64,000 nucleotides of DNA from positions 1,426,001-1,490,000 of the forward strand of contig NZ_CP082164.1 in assembly GCF_023101685.1 (NCBI RefSeq). Direction: 5' to 3'. Of the stretch, positions 26,793-34,542 are shown one piece after another; within the stretch, counting starts at the first letter, position 1; each line of letters begins with the position of its first letter. The position numbers were made by a program, and so were the translations under genes. The notes under the pieces are model-generated. The model was not told the origin of the DNA, made no database searches, and saw nothing but the letters and a program-made list of their open reading frames with translations. Source of the DNA: Bradyrhizobium sp. 186. Its GTDB lineage: Bacteria; Pseudomonadota; Alphaproteobacteria; Rhizobiales; Xanthobacteraceae.

Positions 26793-27581
26793 CTACCCGT
26801 TGCGGCGCTGCCCGCGCAGCGTCGGCAGGCCGATACCCGCTGCATCGAAGCCGCCATCGACGGCCAAAATTTGGCCGGTGATGTAGCTCGCGCGTCCTGA
26901 GCACAGGAAGAAGATCGCTTCCGCGAGTTCCTCTTCCAGGCCGTAGCGGTTGAGCGGAATGGCGTCGTGATAATCGGCGCGGATTTCCGGCGAGTGCACC
27001 TGCTTCGCCATTGCGGTGTCGACCGGCCCCGGCGCCACCGCATTGACGCGGATGTTGAGAGACGCGAGCTCGACCGCGAGCTGTTTGGTCAGATGCGCGA
27101 GCCCGGCCTTGCTGGTGCCGTAGGCCGAGCGTAGCGTCGAGGCGCGCACCGCCGAGATCGAGGTGATGTTGACGATGGCGCCGCCGGTGCCGTCGCGCAT
27201 CAACGGCACCGCCGCCTTGGTGCAGAGGAAGGGACCGGTGAGGTTGACTTCGAGCACGCGGCGCCAGTCGGCGTCCGCCGTCTCCATCAGCGGCGCGAAC
27301 ACCGCGATGCCGGCATTGTTGACGAGCGCATCGAGCCGGCCGAACTGGCGTTCGATCGTCGTCATCGCGGCACCGACCGCGGCGCTGTCTGAGACATCGC
27401 AGGTCAGCGCCAGCGTTGCTTCGCCCTGGCCGATCTCGGCAACCGCGCGACTGAGCAATTCGCCTTCGATGTCGAGCAGCGCCACGCGCCAACCCTCGGT
27501 CAGGAATTTCTTCGCGGTGGCAAGCCCGATGCCGCGCGCGGCTCCGGTGACGAGGGCGACTTTTCGCGGGGATTGCGGCAT
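26793..27581 (-). CDS. SDR family oxidoreductase
   Basis: A 262-residue classical SDR. TGAARGIG binds the cofactor, LDIEGE after strand 2 has an acid and favours NADH, NNAGIAV follows, Ser is in ITSISAV, and YxxxK appears as YGTSKAG. The start is the ATG at 27581; a longer start at 27659 adds only a basic unstructured lead. Family members act on sugars or hydroxyacyl substrates and this one cannot be assigned. Confidence 0.87.
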   Translation of the reverse strand: MPQSPRKVALVTGAARGIGLATAKKFLTEGWRVALLDIEGELLSRAVAEIGQGEATLALTCDVSDSAAVGAAMTTIERQFGRLDALVNNAGIAVFAPLMETADADWRRVLEVNLTGPFLCTKAAVPLMRDGTGGAIVNITSISAVRASTLRSAYGTSKAGLAHLTKQLAVELASLNIRVNAVAPGPVDTAMAKQVHSPEIRADYHDAIPLNRYGLEEELAEAIFFLCSGRASYITGQILAVDGGFDAAGIGLPTLRGQRRNG

Positions 27582-27751
27582 TTGCTGATCTGTCCTGGGG
27601 TCCGGGAGGTCGGTCGCGCGCGAGCGCCGGCTCCTTTTACTTCGCTTTGGTCCCGGCAAGAAAGGCTTTCAAATCGTTGCCGGAGGGAACAAGCGAAGTG
27701 ACGTGGCGGTGGACGGCGGACTGGAACTACCGGCACGGAACCGGCGTGCGA

Positions 27752-27778
27752 TGTCGGCAGGCGTGCGCGCGGTTCGTC
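27752..27778 (+). promoter_or_regulatory. ECF42-type promoter for the SnoaL-like gene
   Basis: TGTCGG at 27752-27757 and CGTC at 27775-27778, spacer 17 bases, TT before CGTC. It lacks the upstream AT-rich block seen at the other three. The start codon is 39 bp after the -10 element. Confidence 0.68.
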
Positions 27779-27817
27779 TTCCATGGGAGCTTCAGATGAT
27801 TTGAAGAAGGAGCGACC

Positions 27818-28183
27818 ATGCCCGACCATCACGAGCACCTGATCCGAAATCTCTTCGCCGCCTATCTCGCCAACGACAGGCAAGGGGTCGCCGATGCGCT
27901 GACCGACGACTTCCGCTTCACCAGCCCCTTCGATGACGACCTCGACAAGGCGACCTATTTCGAACGCTGCTGGCGTGACACCGGCTGGATCGCGCGCCAC
28001 GACATCGAGCGCATCTTCGTCGCCGGCGACGAGGCCTTCGTTACCTATCGCTGCCTGGCGACAGATGGCAGGAGCTTTCGCAACACCGAGTTCTTCACCT
28101 TCGCCGGCGGCAAGGTCCGCCGCATCGAGGTCTATTTCGGCGCCGCCTTCCAGGACGGCCGGTTCGTGCCGCAGCCGCGCTAG
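27818..28183 (+). CDS. SnoaL/NTF2-like nuclear transport factor 2 family protein
   Basis: A 121-residue NTF2-fold protein. It starts MPDHHEHLIRNLFAAYLANDRQGVADALTDDFRFTSPFDDDLDKATYFERCW and has a late FTFAGGKVRRIEVYFG strand, both typical of SnoaL-like domains. Catalytic identity cannot be told. SnoaL-like domains are frequent partners of ECF41/42 systems. AGAAGGAG precedes the ATG. It follows its own ECF42-type promoter. Confidence 0.87.
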   Translation: MPDHHEHLIRNLFAAYLANDRQGVADALTDDFRFTSPFDDDLDKATYFERCWRDTGWIARHDIERIFVAGDEAFVTYRCLATDGRSFRNTEFFTFAGGKVRRIEVYFGAAFQDGRFVPQPR

Positions 28184-28233
28184 CGGCCTGCCAGGTCCTC
28201 CGAAATGACACCTTGAAATAATTTCCGACCCGG

Positions 28234-28260
28234 TGTCGGTTCCGTAAAAGGGCGTTCGTC
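28234..28260 (+). promoter_or_regulatory. ECF42-type promoter for the YCII pair
   Basis: TGTCGG at 28234-28239 and CGTC at 28257-28260, spacer 17 bases, TT before CGTC, with an upstream AT-rich block (GAAATAATTTCCG). The start codon lies 145 bp further on, because a palindromic repeat (28322-28362) separates promoter and gene. Confidence 0.7.
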
Positions 28261-28321
28261 TTGCAGGGGAGCGTGGCCAGCTCGGCCGCGCGCAGGCGGC
28301 GAGGAAGTAATTCACTGCGCT

Positions 28322-28362
28322 GTCATTCCGGGCCTGCGCCTGACGGCGCATCCCGGAATGAC
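28322..28362. repeat. short palindromic repeat, family B
   Basis: Arms GTCATTCCGGG (28322-28332) and CCCGGAATGAC (28352-28362), with an inner stem TGCGCC/GGCGCA. It shares the outer arm with the longer element at 23423-23500. It lies in the leader between the ECF42-type promoter and the YCII start, so it would be part of the mRNA leader. A lone half of the same arm is at about 29283-29294 (CCCCGGAATGAC). Confidence 0.75.
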
Positions 28363-28405
28363 GGAGTGGAGAGACTTGAGCGTTCAAAACAGTCAGGGAC
28401 CCCAC

Positions 28406-28813
28406 ATGCGATTCATGATGCTGATGATCCCGCTCGGTTACGAGACCGCGCCGCCGGACGTCCAACTCGATCCTGAGCGCGTCGCCGCAATGATGCGTTA
28501 CAACGAGGCGCTGAAGGATGCCGGCATCTTGATCACGCTCGACGGCCTGCACCCGCCGTCGATGGGCGCGCGCGTCTCGTTTGCAACCGGCGAGCCGATC
28601 GTGACCGATGGCCCCTTCGCTGAGGCCAAGGAAGTTTTGGGCGGTTACTGGATGATTGAGGTCGATTCTCGCGAGGAAGCGATCGCCTGGGCGAAAAAGT
28701 GCCCGGCGTCGGCCAACGAAGTCATCGAGATTCGCCAGGTGCAGGAGATGACGGATTTTTCGCCGGAGGTGCAGGAGGCGGCTGCCGGCTTTGGCGATCT
28801 GAAGAAGAGATAG
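28406..28813 (+). CDS. YCII-related (DGPF domain) protein
   Basis: A 135-residue DGPF protein. It starts MRFMMLMIPLGYETAPPDV and has the signature TDGPFAEAKEVLGGYWMIEV, then AKKCPAS and EIRQVQEM. AGGGA precedes the ATG at 28406; an open frame from 28358 is not needed. It and the next gene form a two-gene unit downstream of an ECF42-type promoter. Its biochemical role is unknown. Confidence 0.9.
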   Translation: MRFMMLMIPLGYETAPPDVQLDPERVAAMMRYNEALKDAGILITLDGLHPPSMGARVSFATGEPIVTDGPFAEAKEVLGGYWMIEVDSREEAIAWAKKCPASANEVIEIRQVQEMTDFSPEVQEAAAGFGDLKKR

Positions 28814-28872
28814 GGCTTCGCCCGCGGCCAGCGCATTGAACTTTTCTCATCTATCAACCTGAGGAGATACCT

Positions 28873-29238
28873 ATGAGCACTGAACACACGTTCCTCGCCG
28901 TCTATCTCGGCAGCATGACCGGCGCGAAAATGACGGCTTGGCACGCGCTCCCTGAAGCCGAGCGGAAGGCGAAGGAGCAGGAGGGCATGGCGGCCTGGCA
29001 CGGCTGGGTCGAAAAGCACAAGGCCGTCATCGTCGAGATGGGCGGACCGCTCGGCAAGACCCGGAGGATCGACGCCAACGGCGTCACGGAGGTCAGCAAC
29101 GCCCTGACCGGCTTCACCGTGGTGCGCGCCGTCTCGCAGGAAGCCGCCGCAGACCTGTTCAAGGACCATCCGCACTTTGCGATCTTCCCCGGTGAGGCCA
29201 TCGAGGTCATGCCGGTGCTGCCCATCCCGGGTCGTTAA
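28873..29238 (+). CDS. YCII-related family protein
   Basis: A 121-residue protein related to the YCII family. It starts MSTEHTFLAVYLGSMTGAKMTAWHALPEAER and ends FKDHPHFAIFPGEAIEVMPVL, a pattern seen in short YCII homologues. It lacks the DGPF signature of its two paralogues in this window. TGAGGAG precedes the start, 59 bp after the DGPF gene, with no separate promoter seen. It is probably the last gene of the sigma-controlled cluster. Confidence 0.82.
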   Translation: MSTEHTFLAVYLGSMTGAKMTAWHALPEAERKAKEQEGMAAWHGWVEKHKAVIVEMGGPLGKTRRIDANGVTEVSNALTGFTVVRAVSQEAAADLFKDHPHFAIFPGEAIEVMPVLPIPGR

Positions 29239-29252
29239 GGCCTCATTGTCAC

Positions 29253-29273
29253 GGACCGCGCGTCGGGCGGTCC
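29253..29273. terminator. hairpin after the YCII pair
   Basis: GGACCGC (29253-29259) pairs with GCGGTCC (29267-29273) across a seven-base loop, 14 bp after the stop. No T tract follows, so termination is uncertain. Confidence 0.35.
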
Positions 29274-29349
29274 CGTCGTGCCCCGGAATGACCGTGCAAG
29301 TACGGGGTCACCAAAACCCGTCGCCGCTAGTGACCTGCGCGCCCGGCTC

Positions 29350-29368
29350 ATGTAAAAGCCGTTCACAT
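29350..29368. promoter_or_regulatory. TetR operator overlapping the tetR start codon
   Basis: ATGTAAAAGCCGTTCACAT, a 19-bp imperfect dyad of form ATGTAAA-N5-TTYACAT, ends in the first two bases of the ATG at 29367. A matching site lies at 30175-30193. This suggests autorepression by blocking initiation. Confidence 0.6.
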
Positions 29369-30107
29369 GAGCTGGCGCAAGGAGACGCGCCGCGCCGAGC
29401 GCGGCTATCACCACGGCAATCTGAAGGAAGCCTTGTTGCAGGCTGCGCTCGGGCTGATCGCCGAGAAGGGCGCGGCTGGCTTCACCTTCGCCGATGCCGC
29501 GCGCATGGCCGGCGTCAGCGCGGCGGCGCCGTACCGGCATTTTCGCGACCGTGACGAGCTGCTGTCCTCGATCGCGCAGCGGGGTTTCGAGCAGTTCGAA
29601 CAGCGCCTGACCGCGGCCTGGGATGACGGCCGTCCCGACACCGTCACGGCGTTCGAACGTGTCGGCAAGGCCTATCTCGCCTTTGCCCGCGAGGAGCCCG
29701 CTTTCTACAACGCGATGTTCGAATCGGGCGTGCCGGTCGATGCCAATCCCGCGCTCCAGGCCGCCAGCGAACGCGCCTTCAACATCATCCGCGCCGCGGC
29801 CGAACGGCTTGCGGCGCTCGCACCGCCCGGCACGCCGCGGCCGCCGGCGATGATGATGGCGCTGCACATCTGGTCGATGGCGCATGGTGTGGCCTCGCTG
29901 TTCTCCCGCGGCGATGCCGCGCGGCGAAAGCTGCCGATGTCGCCGGATGAACTGCTTGAAGCCGAGGTGCTGATCTATCTGCGCGGACTCGGCTTCCCGA
30001 CCGATCGCCGTCCGCCTGCGAAAAGCGCCGAGCCGCCACCGATCCCAACGGAGGCCCCCTCCGGTTCTGGCGTGCCTCCCGGCGGTCCTTGGGGCAAGCC
30101 GAAATAA
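29367..30107 (+). CDS. TetR/AcrR family regulator with WHG-type C-terminal domain
   Basis: A 246-residue regulator. The HTH is near residues 12-58: ALGLIAEKGAAGFTFADAARMAGVSAAAPYRHFRDRDELLSSIAQ. The C-terminal ligand domain has the family's WHG-like motif near LHIWSMAHGVASLF. The tail is Pro-rich. The ATG at 29367 lies inside the operator-like site. The downstream DUF2852 gene (120 bp away) carries a copy of the same site in its promoter and is the probable target. Confidence 0.9.
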   Translation: MSWRKETRRAERGYHHGNLKEALLQAALGLIAEKGAAGFTFADAARMAGVSAAAPYRHFRDRDELLSSIAQRGFEQFEQRLTAAWDDGRPDTVTAFERVGKAYLAFAREEPAFYNAMFESGVPVDANPALQAASERAFNIIRAAAERLAALAPPGTPRPPAMMMALHIWSMAHGVASLFSRGDAARRKLPMSPDELLEAEVLIYLRGLGFPTDRRPPAKSAEPPPIPTEAPSGSGVPPGGPWGKPK

Positions 30108-30147
30108 AATTGCGCAAATAATTCCACGGCCCTGTCCGGCGGCCGGC

Positions 30148-30179
30148 TTGACAAAATCGCCGGATGGGCTAGCTATGTA
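30148..30179 (+). promoter_or_regulatory. promoter of the DUF2852 gene
   Basis: TTGACA at 30148-30153 is a perfect -35. The -10 region is less clear: AGCTAT at 30171-30176 with a 17-bp spacer, or TATGTA at 30174-30179. Both overlap the palindrome at 30175-30193. Confidence 0.5.
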
Positions 30180-30193
30180 AATGTTATTTACAT
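30175..30193. promoter_or_regulatory. TetR operator in the DUF2852 promoter
   Basis: ATGTAAATGTTATTTACAT, a perfect 8-bp dyad (ATGTAAAT / ATTTACAT) with a three-base centre. Its outer seven bases match the site at 29350-29368. It covers the -10 region, so a bound repressor would exclude RNA polymerase. Confidence 0.65.
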
Positions 30194-30227
30194 TCACAAC
30201 GGCGCTGATGCCGTCATGGAGAGGGAA

Positions 30228-30713
30228 ATGGCCTACACCGCTGATGTCAATCGATGGCGCGGCCCTTCGGAACAACACTACGAGCGCCCCCACATGCTCG
30301 ATACGCCCTGGCATCCTGGCTGGATCGCCGTGACCATCCTCGGCTTCATCATCTGGTGGCCGATCGGACTTGCCCTTCTCTTTTTCACACTCGGGAGCAG
30401 AAAAATGGGTTGCTGGAGCCACCAGGATCGCTGGCAGAACAAGATGGAGCGGATGCAGTACAAGATGGATCGCATGCGCGGCCGCATGGAGCGCCGCGGC
30501 TTCGGCTTCGGCTTTGGTCCGCCCACCAGTGGCAACCGCGCCTTCGACGAATACCGCAGCGAGACACTGCAGCGGCTCGAGGAGGAGCAGATCGAGTTCA
30601 GGAACTTCCTCGACCGTCTGCGCCACGCCAAGGACAAGGAAGAGTTCGACCAGTTCATGGCCCAGCACAAGACCCGTCCGACCCCGCCGCCGACCGACCA
30701 GCCGCAAGGCTGA
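30228..30713 (+). CDS. DUF2852 domain-containing membrane protein
   Basis: A 161-residue protein of the DUF2852 family. One or two membrane helices lie near residues 30-55 (WIAVTILGFIIWWPIGLALLFFTLGSRKMGCW). A very basic Met-rich segment follows (NKMERMQYKMDRMRGRMERRG), then a Gly/Phe stretch (FGFGFGPP) and a charged C-terminal helix (EQIEFRNFLDRLRHAKDKEEFDQFM). Function unknown. GGAGAGGG before the ATG at 30228 decides against the in-frame ATG at 30216. Regulation is probably by the upstream TetR protein. Confidence 0.88.
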   Translation: MAYTADVNRWRGPSEQHYERPHMLDTPWHPGWIAVTILGFIIWWPIGLALLFFTLGSRKMGCWSHQDRWQNKMERMQYKMDRMRGRMERRGFGFGFGPPTSGNRAFDEYRSETLQRLEEEQIEFRNFLDRLRHAKDKEEFDQFMAQHKTRPTPPPTDQPQG

Positions 30714-30747
30714 TCTAACAAGGCCGATCTAAAAAGGCTGATCCGGG
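30706..30747 (+). repeat. triple 14-bp microrepeat over the DUF2852 stop codon
   Basis: AAGGCTGATCTAAC, AAGGCCGATCTAAA and AAGGCTGATCCGGG follow each other directly. The first unit contains the real TGA stop. A similar pattern lies after tolB. Confidence 0.75.
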
Positions 30748-30804
30748 GACCGAGACCTCTCAAAGCCTTCAGGCGCATGCCCCCAAAGTCCTGATGGCCC
30801 CGAG

Positions 30805-30844
30805 CCGCCCGCCTGCGTATCCCGCAGGCGGGCGGTTCGGTTTT
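30805..30844 (+). terminator. rho-independent terminator of the DUF2852 gene
   Basis: A 13-bp perfect stem (CCGCCCGCCTGCG / CGCAGGCGGGCGG) with a five-base loop, followed by TTCGGTTTT. It lies 92 bp after the stop and before the opposing desaturase gene ends. Confidence 0.7.
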
Positions 30845-30888
30845 GAGGGGGAGCGCGGCTGGCAGGCGCGATGTTCAGATCGCCGTGG

Positions 30889-32052
30889 TCAGCTCGCCGT
30901 GGCGAGTTGCGCGCGAACCGACGTCAGGAAGTGTTCGTAGGCGCGGTCCACGATCTCGTTAAGTGATCGCGTTCGCGCGAACATCGCCTTGGCCTCGGCG
31001 AGAAACTCGTCGCGGGTCGGAATCTTCGGCAAATGCAGATGCGTCAGCGCATCGACGCCTTCATGGGCGCGATTGAGGATGTCGTGCAGCGTTGGCAGTT
31101 GCAACTGGGCCAAATCGGCTCGGCGCAACGCCGACGAGATCGCGTGCGCCAGAGTCTGCGCATCGAACCGTCCGGCAAGCTCGTGGGCCGCCCGATTGAT
31201 GACCCGCGCGCCGAGCGGCTGCTCGTTGCGCAGCACCAGCTCGGGCGGCGTCTTCATGTTCCAGACGACGCCGCACCAGGACAAGACCTTCAGGATGTAA
31301 TAGGTCACGTCGATTTCCCACCAGCGAAAGCCTTGTCGCACGCTGCTTTGGTAGGCGTGGTGATTGTTGTGCCAGCCCTCACCCAGCGTGAACAACGCCA
31401 GCAGCCAGTTGTTGCGGGAATCATCGCCCGTCACGTAGCGCTTGCGTCCATGCACGTGGGCGAGGGAATTGATGCAGAAGGTCGCGTGATAGAGCAGCAC
31501 CGTGCTCCACAGGAAGCCGACGACCAGACCCGGCCACCCCGCAACCAGGAAGCAGAGCGCTGCTAGCGCAACGGCCGGCAGGAGCTCCAGCCGATGCAGC
31601 CACATCAGCTCCGGATAGCGCGCGAGATCGTCAACTTTCACGAGGTCGGTCGCGTCGTGCTGCCGGAAAAAAATCCAGCCGAGATGGCTGTACAGAAAGC
31701 CGCGGTGACGCGGTGAATGCACGTCGTTTTCGGTATCGGAATGCAGATGATGGTGTCGATGCTTGGCCGCCCACCACAAAACGCTCTTCTGCGCGGTGCT
31801 CTGCGCGAGGCAGGCCAGGATGAACTGAAACACCCGGCCGGTCGCAAACGCCCGATGCGAGAAATAACGGTGGTAGCCTGCCCCGATTGCAAACATCCGC
31901 ACGACATACAGTGACACACAGATCGCGAGGGCCTGCCACGTGATGCCTGACCAGATCGCGGCAAAGCAGCCGAGATGGACCAGCAGGAACGGCAGGGCGG
32001 AGGGATACATGATGTCGTCGTGTTGGTCGTCGGCGGGTGCGTTGGGCGACAT
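30889..32052 (-). CDS. acyl-CoA / fatty acid desaturase (delta-9 type)
   Basis: A 387-residue integral membrane di-iron desaturase. The three histidine boxes are intact: HRYFSH, HRHHH and HNNHH (in GEGWHNNHHAYQ), with the helical pairs between them. Such enzymes make double bonds in acyl chains of acyl-CoA or lipids. The C-terminal third (residues 300-387) is a soluble extension with repeated helices, longer than in short desaturases. The start at 32052 (MSPNAPADD) is preferred over 32181, because the extra 43 residues are polar and unlike the family. It is divergent from cysE. Confidence 0.88.
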   Translation of the reverse strand: MSPNAPADDQHDDIMYPSALPFLLVHLGCFAAIWSGITWQALAICVSLYVVRMFAIGAGYHRYFSHRAFATGRVFQFILACLAQSTAQKSVLWWAAKHRHHHLHSDTENDVHSPRHRGFLYSHLGWIFFRQHDATDLVKVDDLARYPELMWLHRLELLPAVALAALCFLVAGWPGLVVGFLWSTVLLYHATFCINSLAHVHGRKRYVTGDDSRNNWLLALFTLGEGWHNNHHAYQSSVRQGFRWWEIDVTYYILKVLSWCGVVWNMKTPPELVLRNEQPLGARVINRAAHELAGRFDAQTLAHAISSALRRADLAQLQLPTLHDILNRAHEGVDALTHLHLPKIPTRDEFLAEAKAMFARTRSLNEIVDRAYEHFLTSVRAQLATAS

Positions 32053-32461
32053 TGTTTCAGGGTGACCTTGGATGACGGGAAGTGGAACTTGCTCCGGAAG
32101 CGCCGAAGGCGTGCCGTGTGCGAAAACCCCGCGGATGGCGGACCACCGCGGGGTCTTGGACGAGATGCTTTGCGAGTACATCCCTGGTCAAGCCGGTGGC
32201 GGATTTGGTCCGCCGCTCACAGGGCGCACAGATTGTCCGGGTCGACTTGTCCATCCGGGTTAAATACGCAGCTAGCTCAAGTCGTTGGCCGAAAAGTCGT
32301 TTGCCGAAACCCGACCAAGTATATGGTTGCGGATCACTGGCATGCAAGCTCGTAGTCTCACGGGAGCTGCGGTGCGGCGTCACGCCTGCCGCGGATGCAA
32401 CTTGGTGCGCGGGGGCCGTTGACGGCCTATATTCGACACGTGACACGGAAGCGAGGCGGCG
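32053..32461. other. 409-bp divergent intergenic region, desaturase to cysE
   Basis: It holds no gene that I can support. It contains a tandem 15-bp repeat (32279-32308, listed separately), a small stem GGCGGA/TCCGCC at 32198-32214, and presumably both promoters. No clear -35/-10 pair stands out. Confidence 0.5.
32279..32308. repeat. tandem 15-bp repeat upstream of cysE
   Basis: AAGTCGTTGGCCGAA (32279-32293) is followed at once by AAGTCGTTTGCCGAA, one mismatch. It lies about 155 bp before the cysE start and could be a pair of regulator sites or slippage. Confidence 0.55.
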
Positions 32462-33223
32462 ATGGCGGATGCTGCGACGAGCGACAGCCTCTGGCAGGAG
32501 ATACGCGGCGAGGCGCAGCGCGCGGCCGCTGCTGATCCCGTATTCGGTGCGGTCCTTGCGGCCGCCATTTTCGCCCACGACGATTTCGCCGCCGCCTTGT
32601 CCGATCTGGTCGGGCGACGGCTTGGCGACAGCGCCGCCGCGCGCACGCGCGTTACGGCATTTTCCAACGAGGCCTTTGACGGCGAGCCGGAGCTGGTCGA
32701 AGCGGCAGGTCGTGATTTGCGGGCTATTACGATCCGCGATCCCGCCGTCCCCGGCCTGTTGCCGCCGCTGCTGCATTTCAAGGGCTACGTCGCGCTGCAA
32801 GCCTGGCGCGTCTCGAACTGGCTGTGGCGCCGCGGCCATACCGACGCGGCGCTGCTGTTTCAGAACGAAGCGTCGAACGTCTTGCAGGTCAGCATTCATC
32901 CCGCGGCGAGCATCGGATCGTCGGTGTACCTCGACCATGCCACCGGCATCGTGATCGGTGCCAATGTGGTGATCGGCGATGAGGCCACCATCCTTCAGAA
33001 CGTCAGTATCGGCCGCCGCGGCGAACTGCCGACGCGCTCGCCTCGCATTGGTCGCGGCGTGTTCATCGGCTCCGGCGCGACGATTCTCGGCGACGTCAGG
33101 ATCGGAGATTTCGCCAAGATCGGCGCCGGCACGGTCGTGACTACCGACGTGCCCGGCGGCTGCACCGCCGTGGGCAATCCCGCGCGATTGACCAATTGCC
33201 CCGAACCCGCATCCGCGGCCTGA
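32462..33223 (+). CDS. cysE: serine O-acetyltransferase
   Basis: A 253-residue acetyltransferase that makes O-acetylserine from serine and acetyl-CoA, the first step of cysteine synthesis. The N-terminal helical domain (residues 1-125) precedes a left-handed beta-helix: SIHPAASIGSSVYLDHATGIVIGANVVIGDEATILQNVSIG and later hexapeptides (GSGATILGDVRIGDFAKIGAGTVV). The catalytic Asp-His pair is in YLDHATG. Feedback inhibition by cysteine is usual in the family but not readable here. Confidence 0.9.
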   Translation: MADAATSDSLWQEIRGEAQRAAAADPVFGAVLAAAIFAHDDFAAALSDLVGRRLGDSAAARTRVTAFSNEAFDGEPELVEAAGRDLRAITIRDPAVPGLLPPLLHFKGYVALQAWRVSNWLWRRGHTDAALLFQNEASNVLQVSIHPAASIGSSVYLDHATGIVIGANVVIGDEATILQNVSIGRRGELPTRSPRIGRGVFIGSGATILGDVRIGDFAKIGAGTVVTTDVPGGCTAVGNPARLTNCPEPASAA

Positions 33224-33266
33224 GCCATCAAGTCAAATCATCAGCTTTCAATCTTCGGAGAGTGCA

Positions 33267-33977
33267 ATGAAGACGGCAATCGTGATCGGCGTCGGTCCGG
33301 ACCGCGGGCTCGGGGCGCAGCTCTGCAAGCGCTTTGCGGCCGAGGGACTCAAGGTGATCGTCGCGGGCCGGACGCTGTCCGCGTTGCAGGCAGTTGCGGG
33401 TGATATCGAAAAGGCGGGCGGGGCGGCCGTCCCCATCGTCGCGGACGCGACCAAGGAGAGCGACATCGCCGCCTTGTTCGACGCCGCCGGCGAAAACCTC
33501 GATCTTGCCATCTACAACGCCGGCAACAACACGCCGGGAAAAATCATCGAGATGGAGGCCGACTATTTTGAGAAGGCCTGGCGCGTGGTCTGCTTCGGCG
33601 GCTTCCTGTTCGGCCGCGAGGCGGTGCGCCGTATGGCGCCGAAGAAGGCCGGCACGCTGCTCTTCACCGGTGCCAGCGCCTCGCTGCGCGGGCGCTCCGG
33701 CTATGGCGCCTTCAACTCGGCGAAGGCGGGGCTGCGCACGCTAGCGCAGGCCATGGCCAAGGAATACGCGCCCGACGGCATCCATGTCGGCCATGTCGTG
33801 GTCGACGGCGCCATCGGCGGCGACAAGATTCTGACGCGATTTCCCGATGCGGCGAGCCGCGAGGACAGCCTGATCGACATCGAAGGCATCGTCGATGCCT
33901 TCACCTTCCTCTACCGCCAGCCCGAGCGCGCCTGGTCGTTCGAGCTCGACGTGCGGACGTCGAGGGAGAAGTGGTAG
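33267..33977 (+). CDS. SDR family oxidoreductase
   Basis: A 236-residue short-chain dehydrogenase with a divergent cofactor loop (IGVGPDRGLGAQL instead of TGxxxGIG), as seen in atypical family members. VADATKESDI, YNAGNN, TGASASLRG (Ser) and YxxxK as YGAFNSAKAG follow, with Tyr and Lys five apart (YGAFNSAK), so the exact catalytic spacing is not standard. GGAGAGTG precedes the ATG. Substrate unknown. Confidence 0.82.
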   Translation: MKTAIVIGVGPDRGLGAQLCKRFAAEGLKVIVAGRTLSALQAVAGDIEKAGGAAVPIVADATKESDIAALFDAAGENLDLAIYNAGNNTPGKIIEMEADYFEKAWRVVCFGGFLFGREAVRRMAPKKAGTLLFTGASASLRGRSGYGAFNSAKAGLRTLAQAMAKEYAPDGIHVGHVVVDGAIGGDKILTRFPDAASREDSLIDIEGIVDAFTFLYRQPERAWSFELDVRTSREKW

Positions 33978-34023
33978 GGCAGGGGCGTCGCCGATGCCGA
34001 GCGCGCTCGGCGACGCGGCTCGC

Positions 34024-34542
34024 TCAGGCCGCGCGCCGATGGCTCTCACCGCCATGCTGCGGCGTGACCGGTTCCGAACTGGTCTGGCCCGGTGCGTCCA
34101 GTACCGCAACGTGATGCCGGTAGACCATCTCCCAGCCCTTCCATCCCGTGAACAGGAGGATGCCGACGACGACCAGGGAGAGCACCACGCCCCACGGTTT
34201 GATCGCCGCCTCGGTGCCTTGCGCATAGCGAAGGTAGAAGTTGATCAGGGCCAGCACGACCGCTGTGAGATTGCCGACCATGTGGTACCAGGCATCGTTA
34301 AGCTGGCGAATGCGGGGCTCGCTGAAGAAGTCCGTAAAGCCGGCCGCGGCGGCCACGAGCGCCATGACGATGCCGGCGCCGATCAGCCACATTGCGGCCC
34401 TGGCCCAGAAGCCATCGCCGGTGCCAATGAAAGCCAGATCGGCGATGGGCGCGCCGACCAGGAACGCCACGGGAAACGGGATAATCATCGGGTGGAGCGG
34501 GTGATCGCCGACGGCGGCGGTCGTCTTGGGGTTGATGCTCAT
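34024..34542 (-). CDS. DUF2231 domain-containing membrane protein
   Basis: A 172-residue four-helix membrane protein of the DUF2231 family. The N-terminal HPLHPMIIPFPVAFLVGAPIADL motif is the family's signature with conserved His residues. The tail is soluble. The family's role is unsettled; it is predicted to be a membrane redox or heme-related protein in some reports. Confidence 0.88.
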   Translation of the reverse strand: MSINPKTTAAVGDHPLHPMIIPFPVAFLVGAPIADLAFIGTGDGFWARAAMWLIGAGIVMALVAAAAGFTDFFSEPRIRQLNDAWYHMVGNLTAVVLALINFYLRYAQGTEAAIKPWGVVLSLVVVGILLFTGWKGWEMVYRHHVAVLDAPGQTSSEPVTPQHGGESHRRAA

